Assembly (NCBI GenBank): GCA_037176705.1
Contig: CM073888.1
Location: 43,840,810-43,904,809, forward strand
Origin: Molossus alvarezi
Taxonomy: Eukaryota; Chordata; Mammalia; Chiroptera; Molossidae
Length of the DNA: 64,000 nucleotides
Direction of reading: 5' to 3'
Shown here in pieces: positions 46,952 to 57,764 of this stretch. Made by a program: the position numbers and the translations under genes. The stretch's first letter is position 1. Each line of letters opens with the position of its first letter. The notes beneath the pieces are model-generated. The model worked only from the letters and a program-made list of their open reading frames with translations. It was not told where the DNA came from and did no database searches.

Positions 46952-47883
46952 TATAATGTATCCTCAAATCATTGCATGGTCTCTAAGAAGGAAAAGGAGC
47001 CAGACAAAACAGCCTGAAAATACCCACTGAGGTCCATTAATAAAAAAAAAAATGCAGTAATAACAGCCAAGTGGTGTTGTAATTTATCTGTTTAGCAATG
47101 AAGGAAATGGATGCTCTTGGCGGGCTTGGATTTACCTGCATTCAAAGGAAAGCAAGCTCTACGTTTAAATTGGGGAACTTAGCAGAAGTCAGGCTCGGCG
47201 GCACTGGCGGTGCTTTCCAATGAATCAGCGAAGTTATATTTAAGTTTCAGAATTTTATATCCCAGACATGAAACCAACAAATTCTGGTTAATGAAAAGTA
47301 AACAAAAAAAAAAGGCTAAGTGATTCTGAAGGCCCCAAGACTACAATAAAAGCTACTGCTAGCCTTTATGCAGCCCTTGGCAGTTTATTTATGAAGGTCT
47401 TTCACACAGTTGATTTCATTTACTCCTCACAATGACCCTGCGAGGTAAGTTTTATCAACTCCATGTATAACCAAAGAAATAGAGGCTTTATGTATTTTTA
47501 AGTCGTTTGCCTAAAATGCATTTAATAACAAAAGAGGCCAGATGAGGTGCAGAGCAGTTTTCTTTCCATCTCCCTCAGCCTCTCTTCCTATTGACACCGG
47601 TAGATGGTGGGAGAGCTGAAGGAAAGACCCAGTTATTTTTATAATTAAACAGGCGGGGACATTGTATATCCTGAGTCACTCTTTAGTAGACTCTTTTATC
47701 TATGAATCTGGATCCCCCACACATAAAGTCATGATCACATTAATACCCAGCATAGCCTTTTGTTAAAGGGCACTGTCAATAGCACAGTGTTATGGTTTGA
47801 CACTGGTCAAAACATATTCACAATGTTCTAGATATAGTCTGCATAGTACCTTAGGCAATGCACTTCTACTTTTCTTTTTGTTT

Positions 47884-48084
47884 TTTAAATTTTTTTATTG
47901 ATTTTTTTTTTAGAGAGAGAGAGGAAGGGAGAGATAGAAACATCAGTCGGCTATCTTCTGCATGTCCCTCACTGGGGATCGAGCCTGAACCCCGAAACCT
48001 GGGCATGTGCCCAGACCAGGAATTGAACTGGGACCTCTCAGTCCATGGGGCAATGCCCAGTTCACTAAGCCACACCGGCTGGGC
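47884..48084 (-). mobile_element. Ves-type SINE in the AVPR1A 3' flank
   Basis: Reverse copy: tttaaatttttttattgatt tail, gagagagagaggaagg, aattgaactgggacctctc, ccacaccggctgggc end. acttctac flanks both sides (about 47863 and 48086). It would be sense with AVPR1A transcription. Confidence 0.93.
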
Positions 48085-48647
48085 GACTTCTACTCTTCTA
48101 ATAAAATTGCTATTTCTGACACAAATTTGTATTTCCGATACAAATCTGACTTTAAAATGACCTTGCTGTAGAAAAAAATGTTATCAGTGAATCGACACAT
48201 TTTTTCCTAACCTTCAGCATTTTAGTCCATTAACTTTTTACAACCAATAAAACACGAGGAACCGAAGTGAGGGAACTGCCATTTCTAAGGTTCCTGTTTT
48301 GAAATTTAGGTGATTTATCGCTTCTAATAGAATTTTGCTCTTTCAGCTCAGAATCAGATACCCCCTGTTACTGCCTCTCTAAGGCACCATCCTATTTCCA
48401 GGCCACTGTTTGAGGCTGCATTTTCTAATGTATAAACTGATTCTATTGGATGGAAACAAATTATCTGAAGTCTCTTCTTATTCCTTTCAAACACTAGGAC
48501 TGATTGATGGTGAGCTCACTTTGTTCAGAAATAAGGCCCCTACCTTACATGACTTCTAAGCCCATCAAACCTTAATTATGTCAGAAATAAAAAGAAAACA
48601 AAAGAAACCAACAACAAAATATAAAGTCAGGATAGTTATGATTTTTT

Positions 48648-48691
48648 CTTTAGAAACTTGTTATATTTCCTTTAGAAACTTGTTATATTTC
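48648..48691. repeat. 22-bp tandem duplication
   Basis: ctttagaaacttgttatatt occurs at 48648 and 48670 with no change; period 22 bp. Confidence 0.95.
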
Positions 48692-48916
48692 TGGGACTTA
48701 GACCTGAAAATTTTAGTGTACGTTTTTGTTACTATTCTCCATAAAAAAATTCATAGCTTTTGGTCACAGCAGTGTGAAAACGGAACCAGAAACACAGTCT
48801 TGTAACCGACAAACTGATTTACGCTTATCTTAGTTCATTTGTTCTCCTGATTGCTTGTTGGGATCAGCCAATGGCAAGAACGTCTGTTTCAAGAGTCAGC
48901 TGCATGAATGAGGGGC

Positions 48917-49203
48917 TCAGGTTGAAACAGGAATAAATTTGATGAGCTTGGAGGATTTAGGTGAGTCTTTCCAAGTACCCATACTGTTTGTCGGGCTTCG
49001 GTTGTTAGTGTAAGAAGTCTGTCTTCTGCTCATACTGTCAGAATCTTCTTTGTTGAATATTTGCTTCATGTTTTGGCAGCACAGGAAGCTTTGGACACAA
49101 TCTTGCAGGAGGTGGCCACTAAAAAACATGTATATCCAGGGGTTGCAGCAGCTATTCAAGGATGCCAGTAACGCAGTGATGGTGATGGCCGTGTTTTCTG
49201 ACT
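48917..49203 (-). CDS. AVPR1A: AVPR1A exon 2 (end of ECL3, TM7 and cytoplasmic tail)
   Basis: Second coding exon of the vasopressin V1a receptor. It opens after a pyrimidine-rich ttttccttag acceptor (AG at 49205-49204). The single base carried from exon 1 completes a Glu codon, giving ESEN as in the family, so the intron is phase 1. The exon encodes TM7 with [14 protein letters not shown] (the class A NPxxY region, here NPWIY), helix 8, and a CC pair after QSFL that is the usual palmitoylation site. The tail has many Ser/Thr and basic residues ([16 protein letters not shown]) and ends IKFIPVST before a TGA at 48919-48917. With exon 1 the product is 417 residues. No frameshift or premature stop is present, so the gene appears functional. 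Confidence 0.97.
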
Positions 49204-50979
49204 CTAAGGAAAACATAAGGGGAGATTATTCAAATAGTCAAATGCAGCTAACTGACACAGGATAAATTAATTTTTCTATAGACTAATGAAAGCAGGAAAA
49301 TATTTATGGGGTAATATAGAAAATGAAGTCTTGTTTATCATGCAGGGAAATAGGTGTAGGAAAACTGCTTGGTTATAAAATATTCTTGTAAGCAAAATGC
49401 CTCAAAATTAATTAAATATTTAAGTAGAATAAGTGGATGTTTAAGAGGTTAAGAATATTAATTTATTTTTAAAAATTTTGCATGTGCTAAAGGACACAGC
49501 ACTTACAGAACAGCTGCAATTTCAATGAAATTTCAAGAGTCTACATCCACATACACCAAACTGTATTCATCCCAAATAACCCAGGCAAAAAGTATGACAT
49601 CATGGACAATGTTTAGTGGTTTTAATATTAAAACATATTCTTATAATAACAAAACCATACAGAGGGAATAGTTGAAATAGGTCCCTGAAGGATGCAATAT
49701 TTAGTTGTTTTTCTTTGGTTAACTAAAACATTATTTTAATTTAAAAGAAAACCATGTTTCATTGTGGCTTTAAAAATTAAATTATATTATTATTAAGAAC
49801 AGCTGAATTAGGAAATTCCAACAAATATTCTATGTTAGTTTGCACTGGTAAACTACATACATGTTATAATCTTTCACAGTAGAACAACAGATAATATGCC
49901 TTTTGTGAAGGTAATAATTAGCAAGCACCAGCTTTTCCTTGATTGTAAAATACAAGCCTGGGTCTTCTCACTCATGCTATGCCAGAATGAAATGCAGGTT
50001 ATTTAATCATACTTTGTGCTAAGATACTACACTTTTAAAGGTGGTCATAATCCATGGCTAAGACTATGCAAAAAGAATGTAAATCATCAACATACACATA
50101 AGTGAATAATTTTTTAGTAATCATGTTTAAATCCTGATAAAGTAATTATTAGACTAAATTTTTTTAGTTGATAAGCAATAATGAAAAGGCCGCTAAGACC
50201 AAGCAAGACAGGAAATGGTAAATCAAAAATATAGCATTTATGTTGTATTTTTCATTGGTATCATTATAGTCATGCAAGAATTTTCATTTGTTTGAATTAA
50301 ATTCACTTTCAAATATTTTATTTGCACATATAACTTCTAAAGTATTTTACATACACTCCCTACTGAATCTCCAATAACAAGAAGACATTTCTTCCCAGAT
50401 ACCCATTTCCCAACTATAGTTGTTGGTAACATTCTTGCAATACAATTTTTTTGAAAGTTTTTTTCTTACTAAAAGGAAAAAAAATTTTTTTAAGATACAA
50501 TATTAAATAATTCCTTTTGGAGCAAATTCTTATGAAGTTAGTTTTTCTAGTTTGTCAAGGAATTGAAAGCAAACAAGCTAGTAGGTGTAGAAAATGTTCT
50601 CTGTAAACTGTTGCAAGGGTTGCACGAAAAGGTGTATAGCTGTGAGGTCAAGTTATTGCTAAAAACACCAGGTAATTAGTCTAACAAATCTGATTTATTA
50701 ATAATTGTGCTTTAAAATATAAAAAAAAAGAGTGTTAAAGTAATTGTTAGAAAAAGATGATAAGAAAGAAAACACTAGTTAAATGCCAAATTAGAATTAG
50801 AGAAAAATATGTATGTTTTACCCTTGCCCTTGGGGCATTTCTACAAAATTTTTATATTAATTGTGATACTTTTCACAAACTAGCAAAAAGCAATTGTGAT
50901 AAGAGAAATATTTCCTTGAATCCAATAGATTTGAAAGCAGGGTAATTAATACAGAGATTAGTGATCAGCAAAAAGTCAT

Positions 50980-51118
50980 TCATATATATGTGCCCCATGG
51001 ACACAGATGTGGTGAAGGACAGGGGAGGGGGGACAGGGGCTGGGTGGAGGTGAACAAAAAGGGAAAATTAGGGGACATCTGTAGTGGTGTCAACAATTAA
51101 AAAAAACGAATAAAAGTT
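50980..51118 (+). mobile_element. L1 3'-end fragment in the AVPR1A intron
   Basis: Short purine-rich segment ending in an A-rich tail (aattaaaaaaaacgaataaaa). It contains gccccatggacacag, ggacaggggctgggtgg and acatctgtagtg, the same layout as the 3' ends of the other L1 copies in this window (compare 63420-63545). It is antisense to the receptor gene. Confidence 0.6.
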
Positions 51119-51344
51119 TAGCATAGTTGCTGTATTCAAAATCAACACAACAATACATCTATAATCAGCAACAACCAGTTAGAATAGAAAGTGTAATTTT
51201 AAAAAAGCTTACTATAGAATTTAAAAATATGAAACTCCTAGGAAGAAATCTAATATAAGAGATGAAGGCCTTCATGGAGAAAAATTATTAACACTGAAAA
51301 ACAAAAAAACAAAAGTCATTCTGTTTTGTAGTTGTGTGGCTCAC

Positions 51345-51525
51345 TTTAGGGCACGGTTTCTGGATTTGGGGTCTTGGATCACTGCAAGCTACATGCAGAT
51401 TCCTGGGTCCCATTCCAGAGCTAGGGACTCAAAATGGCTGGGGTGGGGACCCCAGGAATTTGCCTTTTTTGATAATTTCAGCCAAGGTGTAATACTTATG
51501 CAAACAAAAATTTAAGAACAATTGC
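51345..51525 (-). mobile_element. MER5-like hAT (Charlie) remnant
   Basis: Contains ctacatgcagattcctgggtc, an aggaatttgc segment and a terminal aagaacaattg, matching the MER5 layout (…cagattcctgggcc…gaatttgc…gagaaccactg) with decay. It lies within about 275 bp of the exon 1 donor. Old, non-autonomous; orientation approximate. Confidence 0.5.
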
Positions 51526-51619
51526 CACAGAAGATATTATAAAAAGAGCCCTCACCCCAACTCCCGCCTCACCCCCAAGGTTTCATCCCAGCACCTTCCT
51601 CCATTGTTCCGACACCTAC

Positions 51620-52586
51620 CGACCCAGCGGAGCTTCTGATCCCAGACAGACCACATCTGGACAATGAAGAAGGGTGCCCAGCAAACGATGTAAGCCGTCA
51701 CGATCACGAAAGTCATCTTCACTGTGCGGATCTTGGCGCGGGAGATGGTCTTCACACTGCTGACACAGGGTTCGAGAAGCAGCCCGTTGTGGAAGGCACC
51801 ACCAGTGCCCTCCGCATTCTTGCCCTCGCGCGATGCTGTCTTCCCGCGGACGTTGCGCCAGATGTGGTAGCAGATGAAGCCATAGCAGGTGCCCAGGATG
51901 ATCACCGGTGCCACGAAGATGCCGCTCGCCATCCAGGTCACGTAAGCTCGGGAACCCCAGGGCTGGATGAAGGTGGCCCAACAGTCGTAGGCCTTGGTGA
52001 CGTTGTTCACCTCGACCATGGAGAAGATGAAGTACTGAGGCGTGCTCAGCACGAAGCTCAGCACCCAGGCCGCAGCGATCATGAGGCGCGAGCGGCGCGC
52101 GGGTTGCTGCAGCGTCTTCATGGGGTGGCACACCGCGATGTAGCGGTCAGCGGTCATGACTACCAACATGTAAGCCGAGACGAACATGACGAACACCTGC
52201 AGGTGCTTCACCACCCGGCACAGTGCGTCAGGCCCCCGGAAACGGTAGGTGATGTCCCAGCACAGCTGCGGCAGCACCTGGAAAAAAGCAACAGCCAGGT
52301 CCGCCAGGCTGAGGTGGCGAATGAAGAGATGCATGCGGGACGTCTTGCGAGGTGTGCGGTGCAGCGCCAGCAACACACTACTGTTACCCAGCACAGCCAC
52401 CACGAAAGTCACGGCTAGCACAGCGATCTCCAGCTTGGCTAGCTCCTCGTTGCGGGTGTCCTGCTGCGGACCTTCGTCTTCCCCGAGCGACCCCGTTTCC
52501 CCAGTGGCGTTGGCCCCTCCGGTGGTCACGGGCCACGGGCTGGAGTTGCCCGCGGGGCCCGCACCGGGGCCTCTGGCGAAACGCAT
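51620..52586 (-). CDS. AVPR1A: AVPR1A exon 1 (vasopressin V1a receptor, coding part)
   Basis: Gq-coupled class A GPCR of the plasma membrane that binds arginine vasopressin and raises phosphoinositide/calcium signalling. This exon gives residues 1-322 plus one base. The start is the ATG at 52586-52584, which gives the family N terminus MRFARGPG; an in-frame ATG 46 codons upstream gives unrelated sequence. Visible features: N-glycosylation sequons at N14 and N26 (outer N terminus) and N195 (ECL2); TM1 about 52-75 with GNSS; TM2 [11 protein letters not shown] about 92-102; disulfide pair C123-C202; DRY at 147-149; TM4 from about 168; TM6 near the exon end with CWAPFF. The exon ends in ECL3 at a GTAGGT donor (51619-51614). 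Differences from the human protein as recalled: GPDALC for GPDWLC in ECL1, V133 and V136 in TM3, and the ECL3 stretch after WSVWD. The exon is GC- and CpG-rich. Identity is secure; exact pairwise identity was not computed. Confidence 0.97.
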
Positions 52587-52830
52587 GCTGTCGATGCAGC
52601 GCCTCTTGGACCTCTGGGCGGTGTGGGCTCCTTGCCCGATGCCTCCTCTCCTTCCCGCACTCGCGGCTCCAGGCTCCGCTCTCCTTCCCTCAGGGGTCTT
52701 CTGGTGCAGTGTCCTACCCACCAACGGAGCTGCTTTCGGTCCCCTCGCTGGGCGCTTTTCCTGCCCTGCCCTCTCTCAACCCCCACGAAACTGGGAGGTG
52801 CGCTCTGAGCCTCTGAAAGCGCCAAACTCA
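51780..52830. promoter_or_regulatory. CpG-rich block over AVPR1A exon 1
   Basis: CpG dinucleotides are frequent across exon 1 and about 240 bp upstream, in contrast to the AT-rich surroundings. This resembles a CpG island over the 5' end of a gene. Exact boundaries and observed/expected ratio were not computed. The antisense frames opened by this composition are not genes. Confidence 0.6.
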
Positions 52831-52930
52831 ATTATTTAGGCGGGGTTTGTTTCCCCGGAATGCGCTCCCTCTAGCCCCAGTGGTTGGAGACTGCTCGGTG
52901 TCTACTCTCCCCACCTCCTTACTCCCTTCC

Positions 52931-52941
52931 CGTGCGTGTGC

Positions 52942-52979
<38 letters not shown>
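52931..52979. repeat. (GT/CA)n microsatellite 5' of AVPR1A
   Basis: An impure start, cgtgcgtgtgcgtgcg, runs into about 16 uninterrupted GT units on the plus strand (CA on the gene strand). It begins 345 bp upstream of the AVPR1A start codon, so it lies in the proximal promoter or 5' UTR. Microsatellites in the AVPR1A 5' flank are known in human and vole; this one is seen directly here. Confidence 0.95.
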
Positions 52980-52983
<4 letters not shown>

Positions 52984-54289
52984 CCCTCCCGATGTCCGCG
53001 ATGTGTCCTCCTTGCATCATGACTGCAGGGGTGGGGCTGGGAGATTTGCCTTATTAATGGGTATAATAGGCGGGAGCGTGTCGCTTTCCTGCTCTTCTCT
53101 TCCAAAAATCTTGGAGGACAGTGCGTGTCGTGCCTTTTCTGGGTTTACTACCATTTTCTCAAGACTCCCTCAACAGCCACCTTAATCCCGAATTTCAATT
53201 CAACACACTCCGCCAATACCTTACTTAGAAATCGACCACCCGGCAGTGAGCCTGCCGGCCTTTGGAGCTTGACTCCACCTCTTCCACCCTGCTTCTCCCT
53301 CCAGAGCGAGCCTGATTACTTTTATTCCCAGGGCAATTTGGCGACAGGAACTCCATCTCTCCCTGCCTCGCTAGTCCCCACCCTCCTCTGCTGCTAACAA
53401 CTAGGTGATTTAGAGGGCGCGCTCTCCCCAGTAACTTCTTCGGGCACTTTGTTACCCTACCTACACTTACAAACAGGAGGGCGCACATTCCCCCTGCAGC
53501 TCTCCTGGCCGCATGCGTGTGTCTACAGCTGACCGGGGGCAAATGTCTCCCAGTTTTCCAGTTTCCCCCAGGATAGGGGGTGGGGGTGGGGCAAGACTTA
53601 GGGAGTCTTCTCTAAACTAGATTCCTGGGGTTTTCTCCGGAGAAAAGCTTGATTCCCACAGGGGGGATGGGCGGGAATTGGGCTACAGAAGTCCATGGGG
53701 ACATCTAAATCATGGGGACATCTCCTTGAGTGGACAGAAAGCAGCTGCGGGAGAACGGCCACCCAGGCAGCGCTGTTCAGGGCAACCAGTGGAAAAACTG
53801 CAGGACTCCTGCGCTGGGGGGTGCTGGGGGTAGGGGCGGGGGTAGGAGGTGGGGATGGGTGAGAAAGGGGCAATCTCCAGGCAGGAAGGAGGCACTCCGA
53901 AGGTAGAGAGAAAAGACCACCTGCCTATTAATCAGGTGCTCTGGACAGCTGGAGCTCAGCTGCGGGCCCAAGCGAGGCAGAAATACTCTCTTACATGAAC
54001 TCTGCGTTTTAACTTTTGTGAAGATACGCTTTAAAAGACAGCAAGGGGGAGCTGTTTTCAGGCAATTTCACGAAAGAAAAACAACAACAAACAAACAAAA
54101 AACACTTTATAAGATTACCTACTCTGTGGATACACGAATATGACTTTTTGATCAGAATGTTTGTGTATGGTGGCCGTGGTATAATTTTGTCTCAGAAAGA
54201 TATCTGTGAGATGTAGGAAAAGAAACCCAAGATTTTCTGAGGTGCATTTCTCGGTGGTAATTCCACTTTGCTTCCCAGTTCGTTCATGC
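52980..54289. other. AVPR1A 5' flank, unique sequence
   Basis: No gene or recognisable repeat apart from the G-run cluster. Short open frames on both strands are composition effects. The region may contain the 5' UTR and promoter; in human the 5' UTR is long. No convincing TATA box was assigned. Confidence 0.5.
53815..53864 (+). promoter_or_regulatory. G-run cluster, possible G-quadruplex, upstream of AVPR1A
   Basis: Five or more runs of 4-6 G separated by 1-9 bases (ggggggtgctggggg, taggggcggggg, ggtgggg). This meets the usual four-run G-quadruplex rule on the plus strand, the template strand for AVPR1A, about 1.2 kb upstream of the ATG. A second smaller G cluster is at 53574-53594. Function is inferred only. 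Confidence 0.55.
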
Positions 54290-54440
54290 AGAGTCCCCAG
54301 GTTGTGACATTAAGGGTGCTGGGCTTGACCCTTGGAGTCCTCTTCACTGTGGCTGTAAAAGCCTCAGCTGACACATCTTAAAAATGGGAATAAAAGTACC
54401 TGCTTTGCCTACTGTAAGGTTATCATGAGAAGTGCGACAG
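54290..54440 (-). repeat. MIR SINE remnant
   Basis: Antisense MIR pattern: ctgggcttgaccc…ctgtggctgtaaaagcctcagctgacac…aaaaatgggaataaaagtacctgc…aaggttatcatgag, equivalent to the cctcatctgtaaaatgggRataata region of MIR. Ancient mammalian repeat in the AVPR1A 5' flank. Confidence 0.6.
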
Positions 54441-54544
54441 TGTTCTGTGTGGGGAAATGCTCTCAAAACTACAAGCTATGTTGTTTTGCTTCATGTTCTC
54501 CAAGTTATTTAAGAGGAAAAAATTTTTAAAAAATTCAGAGATGG

Positions 54545-54677
54545 GCCCTGGCCGGTTTGGCTCAGCGGTTAGAGCGTCGGCCTGCGGTCCCGAGAGACCT
54601 GGGTTCGGTTCCCGCTAAAGGCACGTACCTCGGTTGCAGTTTGTCCCCGGCCACTCGATGTGTCCCTTTCACGTCGA

Positions 54678-54729
<52 letters not shown>

Positions 54730-54771
54730 CACCCCCCCATCTGAACAAAATATCCAATAAAAAAAAAAAAA
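54545..54771 (+). mobile_element. Ves-type SINE, about 2 kb upstream of AVPR1A
   Basis: Full tRNA-derived head (gccctggccggtttggctc, B-box ggttcggttccc), a (CT)n run of about 45 bp and an A-rich tail. Flanked by a 10-bp target duplication tcagagatgg (54535-54544 and 54772-54781). It has a 20-30 bp deletion in the middle relative to the copy at 11074. Little diverged, so probably recent. Confidence 0.95.
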
Positions 54772-54789
54772 TCAGAGATGGCAATAAGC

Positions 54790-56690
54790 AAAAGGTTTCC
54801 AGACCATCTGCTTGGAAAATCGTTCAAGCAATTAGGTAGTAGTCACTGACTTCCGAGGTGACTTTCTTTTAAATCACAAATTACATTAGTGTTCCTTATG
54901 AGAAATAATGTCTGACCTTAGTGTCCCTAGGTATTGCAAAAGTGGTCCATTGACCAGAACCTGGCAATTTTATTGCCCTTGGCCCTACACCTTAGATTAT
55001 TTAAATTTCCTAAGGGGAGGGAATCTGCAGTGTAATGTCACAAAAGTTCTTTGAGTATTCTTATTCCAGAAAGGTAGTGGTAGCCTCTCAAGAAATCATT
55101 CATCTGTGTTAAGCCCTCTGATCCAATAATCAACTGTATCCAATTTATAAAAATAACTTGTTACTTTACATCAGTGGGCACAGTTGGAAGATATCCCGTG
55201 AACAACAGTACTAGTTACCCATATACATTGTGTGTGTGTGTGTGTGTCTGTGTGTGACACATATGGAGATATATAATATATATATTAAAGCAGGAAAAAA
55301 TGTTTAATGCAGATTCCAGATCTCACTCCCTCTGTTTTTCTACATAATTCAAAAAAAAAAAAAAAAAGTGTCTGTCTTAATTTTACTGGTTCCATATTCA
55401 AAGGAAACCAGGACCACTGAAATAGAGACTCAGTACTCATGTACCTCACTAGACCTGCTATAAAAATTATTCGGTGGGGATAAAGAAATTATGGTCCTAA
55501 AATGTGAAAAAAAACATAGTCAATATTTTCTGTGGCATCTTGTGCTTTTTCTTAGAGCAATTGCATTTGTTCTGTATGTTTTGTATTAAGACTTATTATC
55601 TTTCCCCTCTTACTCCTAGTGGATTTCAGTTAACATACTTTTGGGGTGGGGGTGAAATGATGAAAAGAAAAACATGTAAATTGTGCACACATATCTTGGA
55701 GTTATCTTTCTCTTTCATTTGCCAGTCTTTTTCCCAGTTTGCAATTCCAGATGTTTAAAAAGTATTTCAATTAATGGAAGCTGCCACTTCCTTGACTTAC
55801 TAGCTACGTGACATTGAGCTTCAGATTCTTCCTCTGTAAGATCTTGGTGATAAAACATAATGCAGTTGATGCATTAATTATATAACTAGTTGTTTACATC
55901 TCTGGCATTCTGTAGGATTCAAAATGTGCATTCTCCTTTTTAAAAAATATGTAAATATCATCCATATTAGCTGTTATTAGCCAAGAAGGCTTTTCCTTTC
56001 AATGAAAGCAGCATATCTTCCACTGCTTTCTGTGCAATGGAAGATATTGATGGGATTCTTATGAGAAAGAATTCCATGGTCCAAAACACTGGGGGAAGTA
56101 CTATGTATGTACCCCTTTCTCTCCTAGAGATTTATACCAAAAAAACAAAACAAAACCCTGAGAAACCTGCTTAACTTTGTTTATCAATATTTCCCAAAGC
56201 TATTGAACTATGGAAAACCTCCATTCTTTTACTTTTCCCATGGAAAGGTGATGAACATGTCACAGGACGATGGATGCAGTTAGAAGAACACTGAGTAAAG
56301 TATTTGAGTTCCAGAGCACTTGGGGCCACCACTGGAGTTGTCAAGTCAAGAAGTTGAGGTGTGAATGAAGCATTCTCCCAAGTGCAGGAATGCCCAATAT
56401 AAATGGGGTATATTTAGTTTATGATATTACCTTATGTATTGCTTTATAACCGCTATTTAATATGTCTTTTCTTAAACTGTCCATTTTCTTCCCTTAGATA
56501 GAAAATGGAGGAAATTGAGTGTCTGCAGGAACATGCATTTTACTTCTGTAGCCCACAATGACTCCTTCTCCTTCAGGTATAAATTACTGACACTGCAGGT
56601 ACAGGGCTAAGGTCTGGTATTCATGCTGTTACTTCTAGCTAGATTAACAGGTATCTAGCACACATCACTAGATTTTAAGCTGGATACAAA
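54790..56690. other. No gene seen
   Basis: AT-rich, mostly unique sequence with the TG repeat at 55227 and an A-run near 55352. No coding frame longer than 84 codons and none with recognisable similarity. Confidence 0.5.
55227..55258. repeat. (TG)n microsatellite
   Basis: TG units interrupted once by TC (tgtgtgtctgtgtgtg), 2.6 kb upstream of the AVPR1A start codon. Confidence 0.9.
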
Positions 56691-56696
56691 GACATA

Positions 56697-56800
56697 TGTA
56701 GTGATTGCTAACATTTATTAACATTTGTCTGTGCCAGGCACTGCCATAGACAAGTATTACTTCATATAATCTTCCCAATAACCCCATGAGGGTCATTCCC
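56697..56800 (+). repeat. MIR SINE remnant
   Basis: Reads gtgattgctaacatttatta…tgtgccaggcactgc…cttcccaataaccccatgagg, the MIR core order (taacatttattgagc, tgtgccaggcactg, cctcacaacaaccctatgagg). Confidence 0.75.
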
Positions 56801-57189
56801 CCCCCCCCAATTTTTGGACTCCTAGGTTTCTCACTGACCCTCTCCCCCTCCCCTGCCCATTATATGCTGCTAACGGAGATTTCTTTACTCATCACTATGT
56901 CTATTTCCTAAGGTTAACTTTCTGGAAGTAGAATTGCTGGCTCTAAGGTAATATCAAATTTTGATATTATTATCAAATCATAATATATTAGCCTAATTAT
57001 ACAGCATATAATAATTACAGTGTGATTAGCAGTGCATGTTCCACAGTTTTACAGACATAAAATTTGTTCTTTAAAAATATTTATATACACAAATATTAAA
57101 TCATTATACTGTACACCTAAAACTTATATTTTTTATGTCAGTTATACCTCAGCTTAAAAAGTTTATAGCATCAAAAGAGAAAGTCTTTT

Positions 57190-57541
57190 TAGATTTGATA
57201 AATGAATAAATACCCAATTGTTTTAATGTATATAGATTTGATTAATAATGAGGTTAAATGTTTTCATAAAAGTCTTTTGCAAATTAGTTACTCACATTTT
57301 TGGTGCATTATTGTAGTGTTTCTAGTTTTCCTTTTTATTTGTGCTATTTTCTTGAGTCTATTATTGGCCTTATTTAATTTGCTTTTAAATTTAATTTATA
57401 TTTCTTTACTTTCTAGTGAGGTTGAATATATTTTCAAATATTTCTAACTTCCTGTGCTTGTCCTTTTATATATTGTTTACTTATATCTTTTGATCAACTT
57501 TCTATTTGGCTATATCACTTTGCTTTTGATTGATAAAAATT
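57190..57541 (-). mobile_element. Old L1 fragment, left part
   Basis: Antisense decayed L1 ORF2/3' sequence (ttgtttacttatatcttttgatcaactttctatttggc). The younger full-length L1 at 57557 is inserted at its right edge, and a further old L1 piece lies beyond at 63715. The short stretch 57085-57175 resembles an L1 3' end (attatactgtacacctaaaac). Confidence 0.55.
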
Positions 57542-57764
57542 ATATACACAAATATAGGAGACTGAAAATGGCGGCAGAGTGAATGGAAGCTACACAGACC
57601 ATCTCCCAGGACCAAACTGGAATTACAATGAAAATAAAGACAAATTGTCAGGAAAAGATAACCGAAAAGCAGCTTGGGGGACCACATAACCAGGGACACT
57701 GACTCAATCCTGGTAGGCTTGCGGAGACCTAGAGGGGGCCGGGAGCCCACGGTCCATAGAGGCT

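Larger units (their letters stand above)
44000..48916 (-). other. AVPR1A: AVPR1A 3' flank, probable long 3' UTR
   Basis: AT-rich, low repeat density, directly downstream of the stop codon. The only inserts seen are a SINE at 47884 and a MIR-like stretch at about 47350-47520. Antisense tttatt (AATAAA on the gene strand) occurs several times, for example near 47384, 46327 and 45174, so the true poly-A site cannot be chosen by eye. Frames here are short. Confidence 0.4.
49204..51619 (-). other. AVPR1A: AVPR1A intron
   Basis: Phase-1 intron of 2416 bp with a GT donor (GTAGGT) and AG acceptor (ttttccttag), splitting ECL3 just before TM7. This position is the single coding intron known for AVPR1A and its paralogues. 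The 5' part of the intron holds an L1 3'-end fragment and a MER5-like remnant. The rest is AT-rich unique sequence with no recognisable gene. Confidence 0.93.

Noticed and set aside
52587..52724. In-frame N-terminal extension of AVPR1A by 46 codons
   Set aside because: The extension is low in similarity to any V1a N terminus, while the ATG at 52586 gives the known family start MRFARGPG. The upstream codons are most simply 5' UTR.
51789..52839. Plus-strand open frames of 209, 196 and 154 codons opposite AVPR1A exon 1
   Set aside because: They arise from the GC-rich codon composition of the receptor exon on the other strand. They have no recognisable domains and overlap each other in different frames.
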